Notes: generated from the letters alone by a model not told the origin. A stretch of 54,407 nt of DNA from an uncultured Devosia sp. (GCF_946479885.1 NZ_CAMLHM010000021.1:1-54407); one strand, 5' to 3'; shown: positions 1 through 9,224, counted from the stretch's first letter. Numbers and translations: made by a program.

Positions 1-914
1 TCGATCGTATCCTTGCGCATCTGGCTGGGCGTCATGCCATAGGCCTTGCGGAAATGCTCGTAGAACTGGGTCTGGCTGACAAAGCCAGCCTGGAAGGCGA
101 CGTTGGCGATCGACAGGCTGCCGTCGAACAGCAGCGAGCGGGCGCGGATCAGGCGCATGCGGGTGACGAATTTCTGCACCGAGATATGCATCACCTTGGT
201 GAAGAGGTTGGTCGCATAGTTCGGGTGCAGCCCGACGACCTTGGCGATGTCCTCGGCGCTGAGCGGATCGGTGATGTTTTCCACGATATGGCGCACCATG
301 CGCACCACGTAGCGCACCGGTGAGCCGGTACGGGTGCGCGTGCCTGTACGTTCGAGCCAGGCCGGCAGCAGCGTGTCCCAGCCGGTGATGGCGGCCCGGC
401 GGAACATGGTGCCGATTTCGGCCCGCACGATATCGGTGCGCAGCGCGTTGCCGCTGCGATAATCCTGATGCCAGCGGTCGAGCGTCTCAAGCCCGATACA
501 GTCAGGGTTGAGCTGGATGACGCCACCACCCATGAGTGTCTCGGTCAGCCGACCGAGCTGCGGCATTTCGAGGAAAGCATCCATCGGCAGGTAGATGTTG
601 AGCTGGCGGCCATCGCCGGTGTCCTGCAAGCCCACTGTCTGGTGGGGGATACCGGCCCAGAACGCAACCAGCCGGCCGGACCCGACAGCAAGCGTACCGC
701 CATCGAACATGTAGTCCATGGTGCCTTGGGTCAGCCAGTTGAACTCGATATGGCCATGGCTGTGCGGACGGGGCATAATCTGTGGCGGGAACGAGCGCAT
801 GCCGAAACGCCCGAAGGCCTTGCCGGAGGAGTAGAAGCTCCGATCGGGTCGCGGCGTCGGACGCGGGGCTTTTTCACGCGCCGGGCGCACCATCAGCTGG
901 CTGTTCTCAGTCAT
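1..914 (-). CDS. AraC-family regulator, MelR-like (3' end cut by window)
   Basis: Reading the minus strand from the ATG at 914 gives about 304 residues still open at the window edge. The N-terminal half is a cupin-type sugar-sensing domain (about residues 40-125, with PHSHGHIEFNW and FWAGIPHQ). The C-terminal half is an AraC double helix-turn-helix (about residues 210-304, with HPNYATNLFTKVM and the second-helix segment AFQAGFVSQTQFYEHFRKAYG). The cupin segments and overall length resemble E. coli MelR, the activator of melibiose genes. It diverges from the ABC transporter-melA operon, so the likely role is alpha-galactoside-responsive activation of that operon. The inducer is inferred, not shown. 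The stop codon lies outside the window. Confidence 0.88.
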   Translation of the reverse strand, partial: MTENSQLMVRPAREKAPRPTPRPDRSFYSSGKAFGRFGMRSFPPQIMPRPHSHGHIEFNWLTQGTMDYMFDGGTLAVGSGRLVAFWAGIPHQTVGLQDTGDGRQLNIYLPMDAFLEMPQLGRLTETLMGGGVIQLNPDCIGLETLDRWHQDYRSGNALRTDIVRAEIGTMFRRAAITGWDTLLPAWLERTGTRTRTGSPVRYVVRMVRHIVENITDPLSAEDIAKVVGLHPNYATNLFTKVMHISVQKFVTRMRLIRARSLLFDGSLSIANVAFQAGFVSQTQFYEHFRKAYGMTPSQMRKDTI

Positions 915-1072
915 ACTTATCGGTCGATTCCTTAGAAACCCGAAATAAGTCTCTATCATTCCGGATTGTTTCAATCATGGCAAGGCGTACCATTTTGGCC
1001 TGAGCACGGGATGAAGCCGGAAGCAACGTCCGGCTGGGCAATCAATGCCGGCCCGCTGCTATGGGAGGTTTT
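915..1072. promoter_or_regulatory. Divergent regulatory region of the alpha-galactoside operon
   Basis: This 158-base gap separates two divergent genes and must hold both promoters. An inverted repeat ACTTAT/ATAAGT lies at 915-920 and 945-950, close to the regulator start. A 7-bp hairpin (AGCCGGA 1015-1021 with TCCGGCT 1029-1035) lies in the leader of the binding-protein gene. GGGAGG at 1063-1068 is the ribosome binding site that fixes the ATG at 1073. No clear sigma-70 boxes stand out. Confidence 0.5.
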
Positions 1073-3157
1073 ATGAAAAGACACGCGTTTGCCCTTGGCG
1101 GGGCAGGACTGATGCTGGGCGTCTCGACACTCGTCGTTTTCGCCCAGAGCGAATGGACCGTGCCGCCCGATCCGCCGGAATTCGCCGCGCAGAGCGAGCC
1201 CATCTTCGTGAGCGTTTCGGACATCCAGGAATACAAGGCGCTGCCTGAGTACCACGAGCCCGAATTCGTCAAGGCCTTCGTCGACGCCGGCAAGCTGCCG
1301 CCGGTCGCCGAACGTCTGCCCAAGGAGCCGCTGGTATTCAAGACCGGCAACATGCCCGACGGCGTTGGCGTCTATGGCGACACCATGCGCCACGTCATCG
1401 GCGGTCGTCCGGATGGCTGGAACTATATCGGTGGCGCCCAGCAGGGCTGGGGCGGCATCGACATCGGCATGTATGAATGCCTCACCCGCACCGGGCCGCT
1501 CTTCCAGGTCAAGGCCGACGAACTCGAACCGCTCCCCAACCTGGCCAAGAGCTGGGAATGGTCGGAAGACGGCCACGAGCTGACCATGCACCTGATCGAA
1601 GGTGCCAAGTGGTCTGACGGCGACCCCTTCGACGCCGAAGACGTGATGTTCTATTGGGAAGACAACGTTCTCGACAGCAACGTGACGCCCACCGGCGGCG
1701 GCACGCCTGAAGGCTTCGGCGAGGGCACCACGCTCGAGCAGATCGACGCCTACACCGTCAAGTGGACCTTCAAGGAAGTCCGCCCGACGCAGTACCTCTA
1801 TGCCATGGCCTATGGCTCCTTCTGCCCCGGCCCGTCGCATCTGCTCAAGCCCGAGCATCCCAAGTACAACGCCGACAACACCTACGAAGAGTACAAGGAC
1901 GCGTTCCCGCCCGAATATCTCAACTTCCCGGTTATGGGCGCTTGGGTTCCGGTGGAATATCGTGCCGACGACGTCATCGTGCTGCGCCGCAACCCCTACT
2001 ACTGGAAGGTTGACGAGGCCGGTAACCAGCTGCCTTACCTCAACGAAGTCAGCTACCGCCTGTCCACCTGGTCCGACCGCGACGTTCAGACCGTTGCCGG
2101 TACGGCCGACTTCTCCAACCTGGAACAGCCGGAAAACTTCGTGGAATCGCTGCGGCGTTCCGCCGAGGATGGCGCTCCGGCACGGCTCCAGTTCGGTGCC
2201 CGCACCATCGGCTACTCGCTCTATCCAAACCTGAGCGGCAATGGCTGGGGTGAGCCCAACGAACTGAGCCAGGCGATCCGCGACCTCAACCGGAATCTCG
2301 ACTTCCGCAAGGCAATCACCTTTGCGATCGATCGTCAGAGCCTGGGTGAATCGCTGGTCAAGGGTCCGTTCACCACGCCCTATCCGGGCGGCCTCTATGC
2401 CGGCACCAGCTTCTACGACAAGGACTCGACCGCCTTCTATCCTTACGCGCTCGACACGGCCAAGGAATACCTGGCCAAGGCTGGCCTTGAGGATACCGAT
2501 GGCAATGGCGTCGTGAACTTCCCGGCTGGTACCGCCGGTGGCCAGGACGTCCAGATCACCCTGCTCGTCAATGCCGACTACACCACCGACAAGAGCCTCG
2601 CCGAAGGCGTGCTCGCGATGATGGAACAGCTCGGCATCCGCGTGGTGCTGAACACTGTCAGCGGCAACTCGCTGGCCGAGTTCCAGCAGGGCGGCAAGTA
2701 TGACTGGGCCATGCTCCGCAATGGTTCGGACCTGGTCTCGGTTGTCCAGGGTACTGCCGGCCTGGCTCCGGTTGGTCCCCGCACGGCGTTCTCGCACCGG
2801 GCTGGTACGGATGGCTCTCTCGATCTGATGCCGTTCGAACAGGAGATGGTTGACACCATCAACAAGTTCATCGCCAGTGCGGACAATACCGAGCGCGCTG
2901 ACCTGATGAAGACCTACCAGCAGCTCTACACGCAGAACCTCTATGCCATCGGCCTGACCCAGTATCCGGGTGCACTCCTGATCAACAAGCGCTTCGTCAA
3001 TATCCCGGCCGGCGCCCCGATCTTCCAGTTCAACTGGGCGGAGGACAACATCATCCGCGAGCGCGTCTACGTCCCGGCCGATGCACAGTCGACCAACGAA
3101 CTGCACCCCAACACCCTGCCCGACGTTCCGGGCGGTGGCGGGCCTGTAGCGAACTGA
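1073..3157 (+). CDS. ABC transporter substrate-binding protein, family 5 (alpha-galactoside type)
   Basis: A 694-residue periplasmic binding protein of the peptide/nickel/oligosaccharide family 5. An N-terminal signal peptide (MKRHAFALGGAGLMLG then a hydrophobic run, cleavage near VFAQ) precedes the SBP_bac_5 body (for example LPNLAKSWEWSEDG, VMFYWEDNVL, FRKAITFAIDRQSLGE). It is well above the usual 500-550 residues of the family. Long family-5 proteins are known for alpha-galactoside uptake in rhizobia (AgpA type). The ATG at 1073 is chosen because GGGAGG lies just upstream; an in-frame ATG at 1061 overlaps that site. It is the first gene of an operon with two permeases, an ATPase and melA, which points to melibiose, raffinose or related sugars as ligand. 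The exact ligand is inferred. Confidence 0.9.
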   Translation: MKRHAFALGGAGLMLGVSTLVVFAQSEWTVPPDPPEFAAQSEPIFVSVSDIQEYKALPEYHEPEFVKAFVDAGKLPPVAERLPKEPLVFKTGNMPDGVGVYGDTMRHVIGGRPDGWNYIGGAQQGWGGIDIGMYECLTRTGPLFQVKADELEPLPNLAKSWEWSEDGHELTMHLIEGAKWSDGDPFDAEDVMFYWEDNVLDSNVTPTGGGTPEGFGEGTTLEQIDAYTVKWTFKEVRPTQYLYAMAYGSFCPGPSHLLKPEHPKYNADNTYEEYKDAFPPEYLNFPVMGAWVPVEYRADDVIVLRRNPYYWKVDEAGNQLPYLNEVSYRLSTWSDRDVQTVAGTADFSNLEQPENFVESLRRSAEDGAPARLQFGARTIGYSLYPNLSGNGWGEPNELSQAIRDLNRNLDFRKAITFAIDRQSLGESLVKGPFTTPYPGGLYAGTSFYDKDSTAFYPYALDTAKEYLAKAGLEDTDGNGVVNFPAGTAGGQDVQITLLVNADYTTDKSLAEGVLAMMEQLGIRVVLNTVSGNSLAEFQQGGKYDWAMLRNGSDLVSVVQGTAGLAPVGPRTAFSHRAGTDGSLDLMPFEQEMVDTINKFIASADNTERADLMKTYQQLYTQNLYAIGLTQYPGALLINKRFVNIPAGAPIFQFNWAEDNIIRERVYVPADAQSTNELHPNTLPDVPGGGGPVAN

Positions 3158-3167
3158 TCTAGGCTCC

Positions 3168-3195
3168 GTCCGGCGGCGGCACGCTGCCGCCGGAC
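3168..3195 (+). promoter_or_regulatory. Intercistronic hairpin after the binding-protein gene
   Basis: A 10-bp perfect stem (3168-3177 with 3186-3195, loop of 8) follows the stop of the binding-protein gene, with no T-tract after it. Such hairpins in ABC operons commonly protect the upstream message or cause partial termination, so binding protein is made in excess over permease. That role is inferred here. Confidence 0.55.
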
Positions 3196-3227
3196 ACCTT
3201 TCCGACCACAAAGTCACAGAGATTGAG

Positions 3228-4241
3228 ATGCTGCGCTTCCTCGCATTCCGAATTCTGGGAGCCATTCCCATCCTCATCCTGCTCAGCATCGTCACGTTCA
3301 TCATCATCCAGCTGCCGCCGGGCGACTATGGTGACTATATCCGGACCATGGCCATCAACCGCACCGGCGCCACCGCCGAGCAGGCCCAGGCCATGGCGGA
3401 AGCCTATCGGGCCGCCAATGGCCTCAATGATCCGCTGATCGTTCAGTATTTCCGCTGGGCCACCGGCATCGTTACCCGGTTCGATTTCGGCCAGTCCCTG
3501 TTCTACAACAAGCCTGTCGGCGACGTGGTCGTCGAACGCCTGCCACGCACGATCCTGTTGGCCCTGACCTGCCATATCCTGGCTTCCGCCATCGGCATCA
3601 GCCTGGGCATCATCGCGGCCACCCGTCAGTATAGCTGGGTCGACACCATCCTGGGCTTCGTCTCCTTCATGGGCATGACCATCCCGCGGTTCCTGCTGGC
3701 CATCATCATTCTCTACATTCTGGTCTTCCGGCTGGGCGTCAATGAAATCGGCAGCTTCAACTCACCCTATTGGGGTGGCCAGCCCTGGGGCTGGGGCCGT
3801 TTCGTGGATCTGGTCGCCCATGTGTGGCCCGTCATCCTCGTCGCCGCCATTGGTGGCCTCGCCTACAACATGCGCGTAATGCGGGCCAACCTGCTGGACG
3901 TGCTCAACAGCCAGTATGTGGAAACCGCGCGCGCCAAGGGCCTGCCGGAAAGCGCGGTCATCATGCGCCACGCCGTCCCCAATGCGCTCCACCCCATCGT
4001 CGCCTACCAGGGCGTCGTGCTGCCCTACATGCTGACGGGTGAGATCGAAGTCGCCATCGTGTTCGGCCTCGCCACGGTCGGGCCGGCCATCGTTGGCTCG
4101 ATGAGCGTGGGCGACGTCTGGGTCACCGCTACATTCGTGATGGTCCTGGCCGTCACCCTCATCATCGGCAACATCATTTCCGACGTTCTGCTGGCGCTGC
4201 TCGACCCGCGCATTCGCCTTGGCGGGGAGAAAAACACTTGA
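3228..4241 (+). CDS. ABC transporter permease, DppB/OppB type
   Basis: A 337-residue inner-membrane permease of the binding-protein-dependent transport family. The N-terminus (MLRFLAFRILGAIPILILLSIVTF) is the first membrane helix, typical of DppB-like proteins. The cytoplasmic coupling (EAA) loop is YVETARAKGLPESAVIMRHA, at about residues 227-246, followed by PNALHPI. Five to six hydrophobic segments are visible. It pairs with the next gene, whose start overlaps its stop by 4 bases (translational coupling). Its job is to form half of the channel for the sugar bound by the upstream protein. Confidence 0.92.
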   Translation: MLRFLAFRILGAIPILILLSIVTFIIIQLPPGDYGDYIRTMAINRTGATAEQAQAMAEAYRAANGLNDPLIVQYFRWATGIVTRFDFGQSLFYNKPVGDVVVERLPRTILLALTCHILASAIGISLGIIAATRQYSWVDTILGFVSFMGMTIPRFLLAIIILYILVFRLGVNEIGSFNSPYWGGQPWGWGRFVDLVAHVWPVILVAAIGGLAYNMRVMRANLLDVLNSQYVETARAKGLPESAVIMRHAVPNALHPIVAYQGVVLPYMLTGEIEVAIVFGLATVGPAIVGSMSVGDVWVTATFVMVLAVTLIIGNIISDVLLALLDPRIRLGGEKNT

Positions 4242-5434
4242 CCAACCACCCCGACGTCGGCTCGCACTCGTCCATCCCCTTGCCCCCCGATCCCGGTGGC
4301 CCCATGCCAACGCCAGCGGAAGAGGCAAAGGCCACGCCCGTACAGACCCGTTGGGGTCATGGCAGCGAGGGATATTTTACCCTGGTCTGGCGGCGCTTCC
4401 GCCGCTCCACCATGGGCATGCTAGGCCTGGCTCTGGTCGTGCTGCTCCTGGTCGTCACCATCTTCGCCGACTTTTTCGCCCCGCTCGACCCCAAGGCGAC
4501 CGATATCGGCTTCGCTCCGCCTGATGCCGTGAGCTTCTTCCGCGGCGATGGCAGCTTCACGCCGATGCCCGTCGTGTTCCCCATCGCCGAGGGCGATGAG
4601 CTCGATCCGATCACCTTCCAGCCGGTGGTGGGACCCGACTACGAAAACCCGACCGAGCTCGGTTTCTTTGTTCGCGGCTACCAATACAAGCTGCTCTGGC
4701 TGATCCCGGCCAACATCCACTTCTTCGGCCCCGTCGACCCTGATCGGACCGCGCATTTCCTGGGCACCGACAAGTTCGGGCGCGACATTCTCTCCCGCGG
4801 TTTCGTGGGCTCGCGCATCACCTTGACCATCGCGCTGATCGTAGTGGCCATCACCACCGTGGTGGGCACGATGGTGGGCATCGTCTCCGGCTATCTCGGC
4901 GGTCGCTTCGACGCCTGGACGCAGCGTTTCGTGGAATTCATCCTGATGTTCCCGCAATTGCCGCTCTACCTGGCACTGACCACGCTGATACCGGCAACGG
5001 CGCCATCAAATGTCTTCATAGCCTTCGTCATCGGCGTCATCGCGGCCCTCGGCTGGGCCCAGTTGAGCCGCGAGGTCCGCTCCAAGACGCTGTCGCTGGC
5101 CCGCATCGAATATGTGCGTGCGGCGATCGCCGTTGGCTCCTCCGACTCCCGCATCGTCACGCGCCACATCCTGCCCAACGTGCTCAGCCACATCATCGTC
5201 GCCGTCACCCTGGCGATCCCGAGCGTGGTGCTGCTGGAGAGCTTCCTCGGCTTCCTCGGCTTCGCCGTGAAGCCGCCACTGATCTCCTGGGGGCTGATGC
5301 TGCAGGACACCTCGTCCTATTCGGTCATCGGCTCCTATCCCTGGATCCTGTCCCCCGTGGTCTTCGTGCTGATCACCGTCTTCGCCTTCAACGCTCTTGG
5401 CGACGGTCTGCGCGACGCCATCGACCCCTATTGA
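4238..5434 (+). CDS. ABC transporter permease, DppC/OppC type, with long periplasmic loop
   Basis: A 398-residue permease and partner of the upstream permease. The start is TTG at 4238, overlapping the previous stop by 4 bases and preceded by GGGGAGA; an ATG at 4303 is a weaker alternative. After a hydrophilic N-tail of about 55 residues comes a first membrane helix (about 58-80). A loop of roughly 110 residues follows before the next helix, much longer than in OppC. The coupling loop EYVRAAIAVGSSDSRIVTRH and the segment ILPNVLSHI mark the EAA motif. The long loop together with the long binding protein suggests a matched periplasmic interface. Confidence 0.9.
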   Translation: MTNHPDVGSHSSIPLPPDPGGPMPTPAEEAKATPVQTRWGHGSEGYFTLVWRRFRRSTMGMLGLALVVLLLVVTIFADFFAPLDPKATDIGFAPPDAVSFFRGDGSFTPMPVVFPIAEGDELDPITFQPVVGPDYENPTELGFFVRGYQYKLLWLIPANIHFFGPVDPDRTAHFLGTDKFGRDILSRGFVGSRITLTIALIVVAITTVVGTMVGIVSGYLGGRFDAWTQRFVEFILMFPQLPLYLALTTLIPATAPSNVFIAFVIGVIAALGWAQLSREVRSKTLSLARIEYVRAAIAVGSSDSRIVTRHILPNVLSHIIVAVTLAIPSVVLLESFLGFLGFAVKPPLISWGLMLQDTSSYSVIGSYPWILSPVVFVLITVFAFNALGDGLRDAIDPY

Positions 5435-5444
5435 AAGTCCGGCC

Positions 5445-7115
5445 ATGACCGATAACCAACACATGCCGGTTTCCGACACCCGTCACGACCTGGGCAGCCA
5501 CGGCCGGGAACTGATCCTCGACGCGCGCCATATCGGCGTCGATTTCAAGGTCGAGGGCGGCACCGTCAATGCCGTGCGCGACGTGTCCTTCCAGCTCCAC
5601 AAGGGCGAGACCATCGCCCTGGTGGGCGAATCCGGTTCGGGTAAATCCGTGACCGCCCGCACGCTGATGAAACTGCTGACCAAACGGGCGACCATCCTGC
5701 CCAATACGCAGATCACGCTGTCGGGTCAGGACATCGTCAAGATGAGCGACCGCGACATGCGCAAGCTGCGCGGCAACGACATCGCCATGATTTTCCAGGA
5801 GCCCATGAGCTCGCTGAACCCGGTCTATACGATCGGCCAGCAGCTCTGCGAGGTGCTGCATCTGCACAACAGGATGAGCCGGACCGAGGCCATGACCAAG
5901 GCCGAGGAACTGCTGACCGAGGTGCAGATTCCGGAGCCCCGCGCGCGCCTCAACAACTACCCGCACCAGCTTTCGGGCGGCCAGCGCCAGCGCGTGATGA
6001 TCGCCATGGCCCTCGCCAACCGGCCCGACGTGCTGATCGCAGACGAGCCGACCACCGCCCTCGACGTGACCGTGCAGGCCCAGATCCTCAACCTGATCAA
6101 GGTCCTCAAGGACAAATACGGCATGGCGGTGATCCTGATCACCCATGACCTGACCATCGTCCGCCAGTTCAGCGAATACGTCTATGTGATGCAGAACGGG
6201 CGGGTGCAGGAGCACAATGCCACCGAGGCGCTCTTCGCCAATCCGCAGCATACCTATACGCGGCACCTGCTGGCGTCCGAACCCAAGGGTGTGGCCCTGC
6301 CCCTCGAAGAGGGCGCCCACGCGACCATGCTCGAAGGCAAGGACGTCAAGGTCAGCTTCACGCTCAAGCGCGGCGGCTTCTTCAAGCCCGACTATTTCGA
6401 GCTCAAGGCGGTCGACAATCTCGACATCAAGCTGATGCGCCACGAAACGCTGGGCATTGTGGGTGAATCGGGCTCGGGCAAGACAACCTTCGGGCAGGCG
6501 CTGATCCGCCTGATCAGCAACCAGGGCGGCCAGATCTTCTTTGATGGCGAGCCCATCCACAACAAGGACCGCCAGGCCATGCGGCCGCTGCGATCGCGCA
6601 TGCAGATCGTGTTCCAGGACCCCTTCGCCAGCCTCAATCCACGCATGTCGATCCGCCAGATCATCGAGGAAGGGCTGATCGTCAACCATATCGGCGCCAA
6701 TGGCCGCGAGCGCGTCGATCGCGTCCGCCAGGCGCTGCGCGACGCCGGCATGCCCGACACCATCCTCAACCGCTTCCCGCACGAATTCTCGGGTGGCCAG
6801 CGCCAGCGCATCGCCATCGCCCGGGCCATCGCCCTCGAGCCGGAATTCATCCTGCTCGACGAGCCGACCTCGGCGCTCGATCTCTCCGTCCAGGCCCAGA
6901 TCATCGACCTGCTGCGCAAGCTGCAGGATGAAAAGGGCCTCTCCTACCTCTTCATCAGCCACGACCTCAAAGTCGTTCGTGCCCTCTGCCATCGCGTGAT
7001 GGTGATGCAATACGGCAAGATCGTCGAACAGGGCCCCGTGGCCGAAGTCCTCACCAACCCGCAAACCGAATATACGCGTCGCCTCGTCCGCGCTGCGTTC
7101 GAAATAGCCGCCTAG
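5445..7115 (+). CDS. ABC transporter ATP-binding protein, two fused ATPase domains (DppD-DppF type)
   Basis: A 556-residue protein made of two complete ABC ATPases. Domain 1 has Walker A GESGSGKSVTA (about residue 65) and signature SGGQRQRV followed by Walker B VLIADEPTTALD. Domain 2 has Walker A GESGSGKTT (about residue 342), signature SGGQRQRI and Walker B FILLDEPTSALD. An oligopeptide-type C-terminal extension follows each domain. It energises the importer formed with the two permeases. The ATG at 5445 is used; the frame is open further upstream but there it overlaps the permease end. The operon continues into melA 12 bases later. Confidence 0.93.
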   Translation: MTDNQHMPVSDTRHDLGSHGRELILDARHIGVDFKVEGGTVNAVRDVSFQLHKGETIALVGESGSGKSVTARTLMKLLTKRATILPNTQITLSGQDIVKMSDRDMRKLRGNDIAMIFQEPMSSLNPVYTIGQQLCEVLHLHNRMSRTEAMTKAEELLTEVQIPEPRARLNNYPHQLSGGQRQRVMIAMALANRPDVLIADEPTTALDVTVQAQILNLIKVLKDKYGMAVILITHDLTIVRQFSEYVYVMQNGRVQEHNATEALFANPQHTYTRHLLASEPKGVALPLEEGAHATMLEGKDVKVSFTLKRGGFFKPDYFELKAVDNLDIKLMRHETLGIVGESGSGKTTFGQALIRLISNQGGQIFFDGEPIHNKDRQAMRPLRSRMQIVFQDPFASLNPRMSIRQIIEEGLIVNHIGANGRERVDRVRQALRDAGMPDTILNRFPHEFSGGQRQRIAIARAIALEPEFILLDEPTSALDLSVQAQIIDLLRKLQDEKGLSYLFISHDLKVVRALCHRVMVMQYGKIVEQGPVAEVLTNPQTEYTRRLVRAAFEIAA

Positions 7116-7127
7116 GAGCATTCATTT

Positions 7128-8495
7128 ATGGCAAACCCAAAGATCACTTTCATCGGTGCCGGCTCGGCCGTGTTCATGAAGAACATCGTCGGCGACATCC
7201 TGCAGCGCCCTGCTTTGGCCGGCGCCACCATCCGCCTGATGGACATCAATCCGACGCGCCTGGAAGAGAGCGAGATCATCGCCAAGAAGCTGATCGCCAC
7301 CCTTGGCGTGTCGGCCACGGTCGAGACCTATTCCAACCAGCGCCAGTCGCTCGATGGCACCAATTTCGTGGTGGTCTGCTTCCAGATCGGCGGCTACGAG
7401 CCGTCCACCGTCATCGATTTCGACGTGCCCAAGAAGTACAACCTGCGCCAGACCATCGCCGATACGCTGGGCGTTGGCGGCATCATGCGCGGCCTGCGCA
7501 CCGTGCCGCACCTGTGGAGCATCTGCGAGGACATGCTGCAGGTGGCGCCCGACGCCGTCATGCTGCAATACGTCAACCCCATGGCCATCAACACCTGGGC
7601 CATTTCCGAGAAATACCCCACCATCAAGCAGGTCGGCCTCTGCCACTCGGTGCAGGGCACGGCGCATGAACTGGCGCATGACCTCGGCATTCCCTACGAG
7701 GAAATCCGCTACCGCTCGGCCGGCATCAACCACATGGCCTTCTACCTCAAGTTCGAGCATCGCCAGGCCGACGGCTCCTACCGCGATCTCTATCCGGATC
7801 TCGTCCGCGCCTATCGCGAGGGCCGCGCGCCCAAGCCGACCTGGAACCCGCGCTGCCCCAACAAGGTGCGCTACGAGATGCTGACGCGCCTCGGCTATTT
7901 CGTCACCGAAAGCTCGGAACACTTCGCCGAATACACCCCCTACTTCATCAAGGAAGGGCGCGAGGACATCATCGAGAAGTTCGGCATTCCGCTGGACGAA
8001 TACCCCAAGCGCTGCGTCGAGCAGATCGCCGGCTGGAAGAAGACCTCCGAGGACTACCGCAAGGCCGACCGCATCGAGGTCAAGCAGTCCAAGGAATATG
8101 CCAGCTCCATCGTCAACTCGGTATGGACCGGCGAGCCTTCGGTGATCTACGGCAACCTGCGCAACAATGGTGTCATCACCAACCTGCCCTACAATGCGGC
8201 AGTGGAAGTGCCGGTGCTGGTCGATGACAACGGCCTGCAGCCGACCTTCATCGGCGACCTGCCGCCCCAACTGACCGCGCTGATCCGCACCAATATCAAC
8301 GTGCAGGAACTGACCGTTGCGGCGCTGATGACCGAAAATCGCGAGCACATCTACCATGCCGCGATGATGGACCCCCACACCGCCGCCGAGCTGGATCTGG
8401 AGCAGATCTGGAACCTCGTCGACGACCTCACCGAGGCCCATGGCAGCATGCTGCCCGAATGGGCTCGTGGCTCCCGGAAGCAGCGCGTGGCGTAA
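7128..8495 (+). CDS. melA: Alpha-galactosidase, glycoside hydrolase family 4 (MelA)
   Basis: A 455-residue cytoplasmic enzyme hydrolysing alpha-galactosides such as melibiose by the NAD- and Mn-dependent redox-elimination mechanism of GH4. The N-terminal Rossmann segment is KITFIGAGSAVFMKNIVGD. Metal ligands expected from the family are C172 (in GLCHSVQG) and H202 (in AGINHMAFY). N150-P151 (YVNPMAIN) sits in the active site. Length and many segments follow E. coli MelA closely (IADTLGVGGIMR, YFVTESSEHFAEYTP, YHAAMMDPHTAA). The ribosome site TAGGAG overlaps the stop of the ATPase gene. It is the last gene of the operon, followed by a strong terminator. Confidence 0.95.
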   Translation: MANPKITFIGAGSAVFMKNIVGDILQRPALAGATIRLMDINPTRLEESEIIAKKLIATLGVSATVETYSNQRQSLDGTNFVVVCFQIGGYEPSTVIDFDVPKKYNLRQTIADTLGVGGIMRGLRTVPHLWSICEDMLQVAPDAVMLQYVNPMAINTWAISEKYPTIKQVGLCHSVQGTAHELAHDLGIPYEEIRYRSAGINHMAFYLKFEHRQADGSYRDLYPDLVRAYREGRAPKPTWNPRCPNKVRYEMLTRLGYFVTESSEHFAEYTPYFIKEGREDIIEKFGIPLDEYPKRCVEQIAGWKKTSEDYRKADRIEVKQSKEYASSIVNSVWTGEPSVIYGNLRNNGVITNLPYNAAVEVPVLVDDNGLQPTFIGDLPPQLTALIRTNINVQELTVAALMTENREHIYHAAMMDPHTAAELDLEQIWNLVDDLTEAHGSMLPEWARGSRKQRVA

Positions 8496-8529
8496 TTCGC
8501 GGCGCAACAGTCCTCCCCTGCTTCCAAGG

Positions 8530-8568
8530 ACGGCCCCGATGCGCAAGCGTCGGGGCCGTTTGGGTTTT
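8530..8568 (+). terminator. Rho-independent terminator of the ABC-melA operon
   Basis: A perfect 10-bp stem, ACGGCCCCGA (8530-8539) with TCGGGGCCGT (8550-8559), has a loop of 10. TTTGGGTTTT runs on from 8559. It lies 34 bases past the melA stop. Confidence 0.88.
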
Positions 8569-8587
8569 GTCGACGCCCGCAGTCGGG

Positions 8588-8616
8588 AATCCTCCCCCGC
8601 CTGCGGGGGAGGGAGG
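8588..8616. repeat. Solo half of a REP-like palindrome (family B type)
   Basis: CCTCCCCC at 8591-8598 pairs with GGGGGAGG at 8605-8612 across a 6-base loop. It matches the inner hairpin of the paired repeats found elsewhere in this window but lacks a second half. It sits between convergent genes (melA and the LysE-type gene) and may also stop transcription from the right. Confidence 0.6.
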
Positions 8617-8621
8617 CGCCC

Positions 8622-9209
8622 CTACAGCAGCCCCTGCACCGTCTGCACCGCGAGCAGCGTCGCGAACACTGCCAGCGCCACCGCGGTGATCCGCTCGATG
8701 CGCGATGAGGTCAGCAGACCCGCCGACGACCGGGCAGCAACCGTGCCCAGCGTCATCCAGCCGATGGCGGTAGCGATGACCAGCAGCGCGAAAATGCCGG
8801 CATAGGGCAAGCGCTCGACAAAGCCGAGATGGGGGAAGATGGCGAAGGCAAAGACCAGGGCCTTGGGATTGATCAGGGTGGTGGCAAACACCCGCCTGAG
8901 CGTGATGCCGCGCTGCGCCAGGTCGGCATGGCCGGCATTGGCCCAGAGCTTCCAGGCCGACCACAACAGGAACGCAGCGGCGATGAATTTGGCGATGACC
9001 GGAACCAGCGGCTGCGCCGCGGCGGCCGCGCCCACCAGCTCGATCCAGACCGTTATGGCAATGGCATAGCCGCCCAGTTCACCGGCCAGCAGCGGCAGCG
9101 AGCGGACCAGGCCGCGCTGGGCGCCGGCAGCGGCCATCAGCGTATTGGTCGGTCCGGGCGTGGCCAGCAGCGCCAGTACGGCCAGGATGAAGGGCAGAAG
9201 AGTATCCAT
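8622..9209 (-). CDS. LysE-family amino-acid/metabolite exporter
   Basis: A 195-residue membrane protein with about five to six hydrophobic helices. It has the family N-terminal motif ATPGPTNTLMAAAGAQRG, in which G and P recur as in LysE/RhtB proteins. Conserved NPKALVFAFAIFPHLGF follows the cytoplasmic loop (about residues 113-129). Members export amino acids or related small molecules; the substrate cannot be told from sequence. It lies alone on the minus strand between the two GH4 regions, and nothing ties it to galactoside metabolism. Confidence 0.88.
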   Translation of the reverse strand: MDTLLPFILAVLALLATPGPTNTLMAAAGAQRGLVRSLPLLAGELGGYAIAITVWIELVGAAAAAQPLVPVIAKFIAAAFLLWSAWKLWANAGHADLAQRGITLRRVFATTLINPKALVFAFAIFPHLGFVERLPYAGIFALLVIATAIGWMTLGTVAARSSAGLLTSSRIERITAVALAVFATLLAVQTVQGLL

Positions 9210-9224
9210 GCCTGGTTCGTAGCA

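Noticed and set aside
971..3307. 778-residue frame antisense to the binding-protein gene
   Set aside because: It lies opposite a clear family-5 binding protein; its composition is that of a mirror frame in high-GC DNA.
5388..7121. 577-residue antisense frame opposite the double ATPase
   Set aside because: The plus strand has perfect Walker and signature motifs; the minus translation shows no motif.
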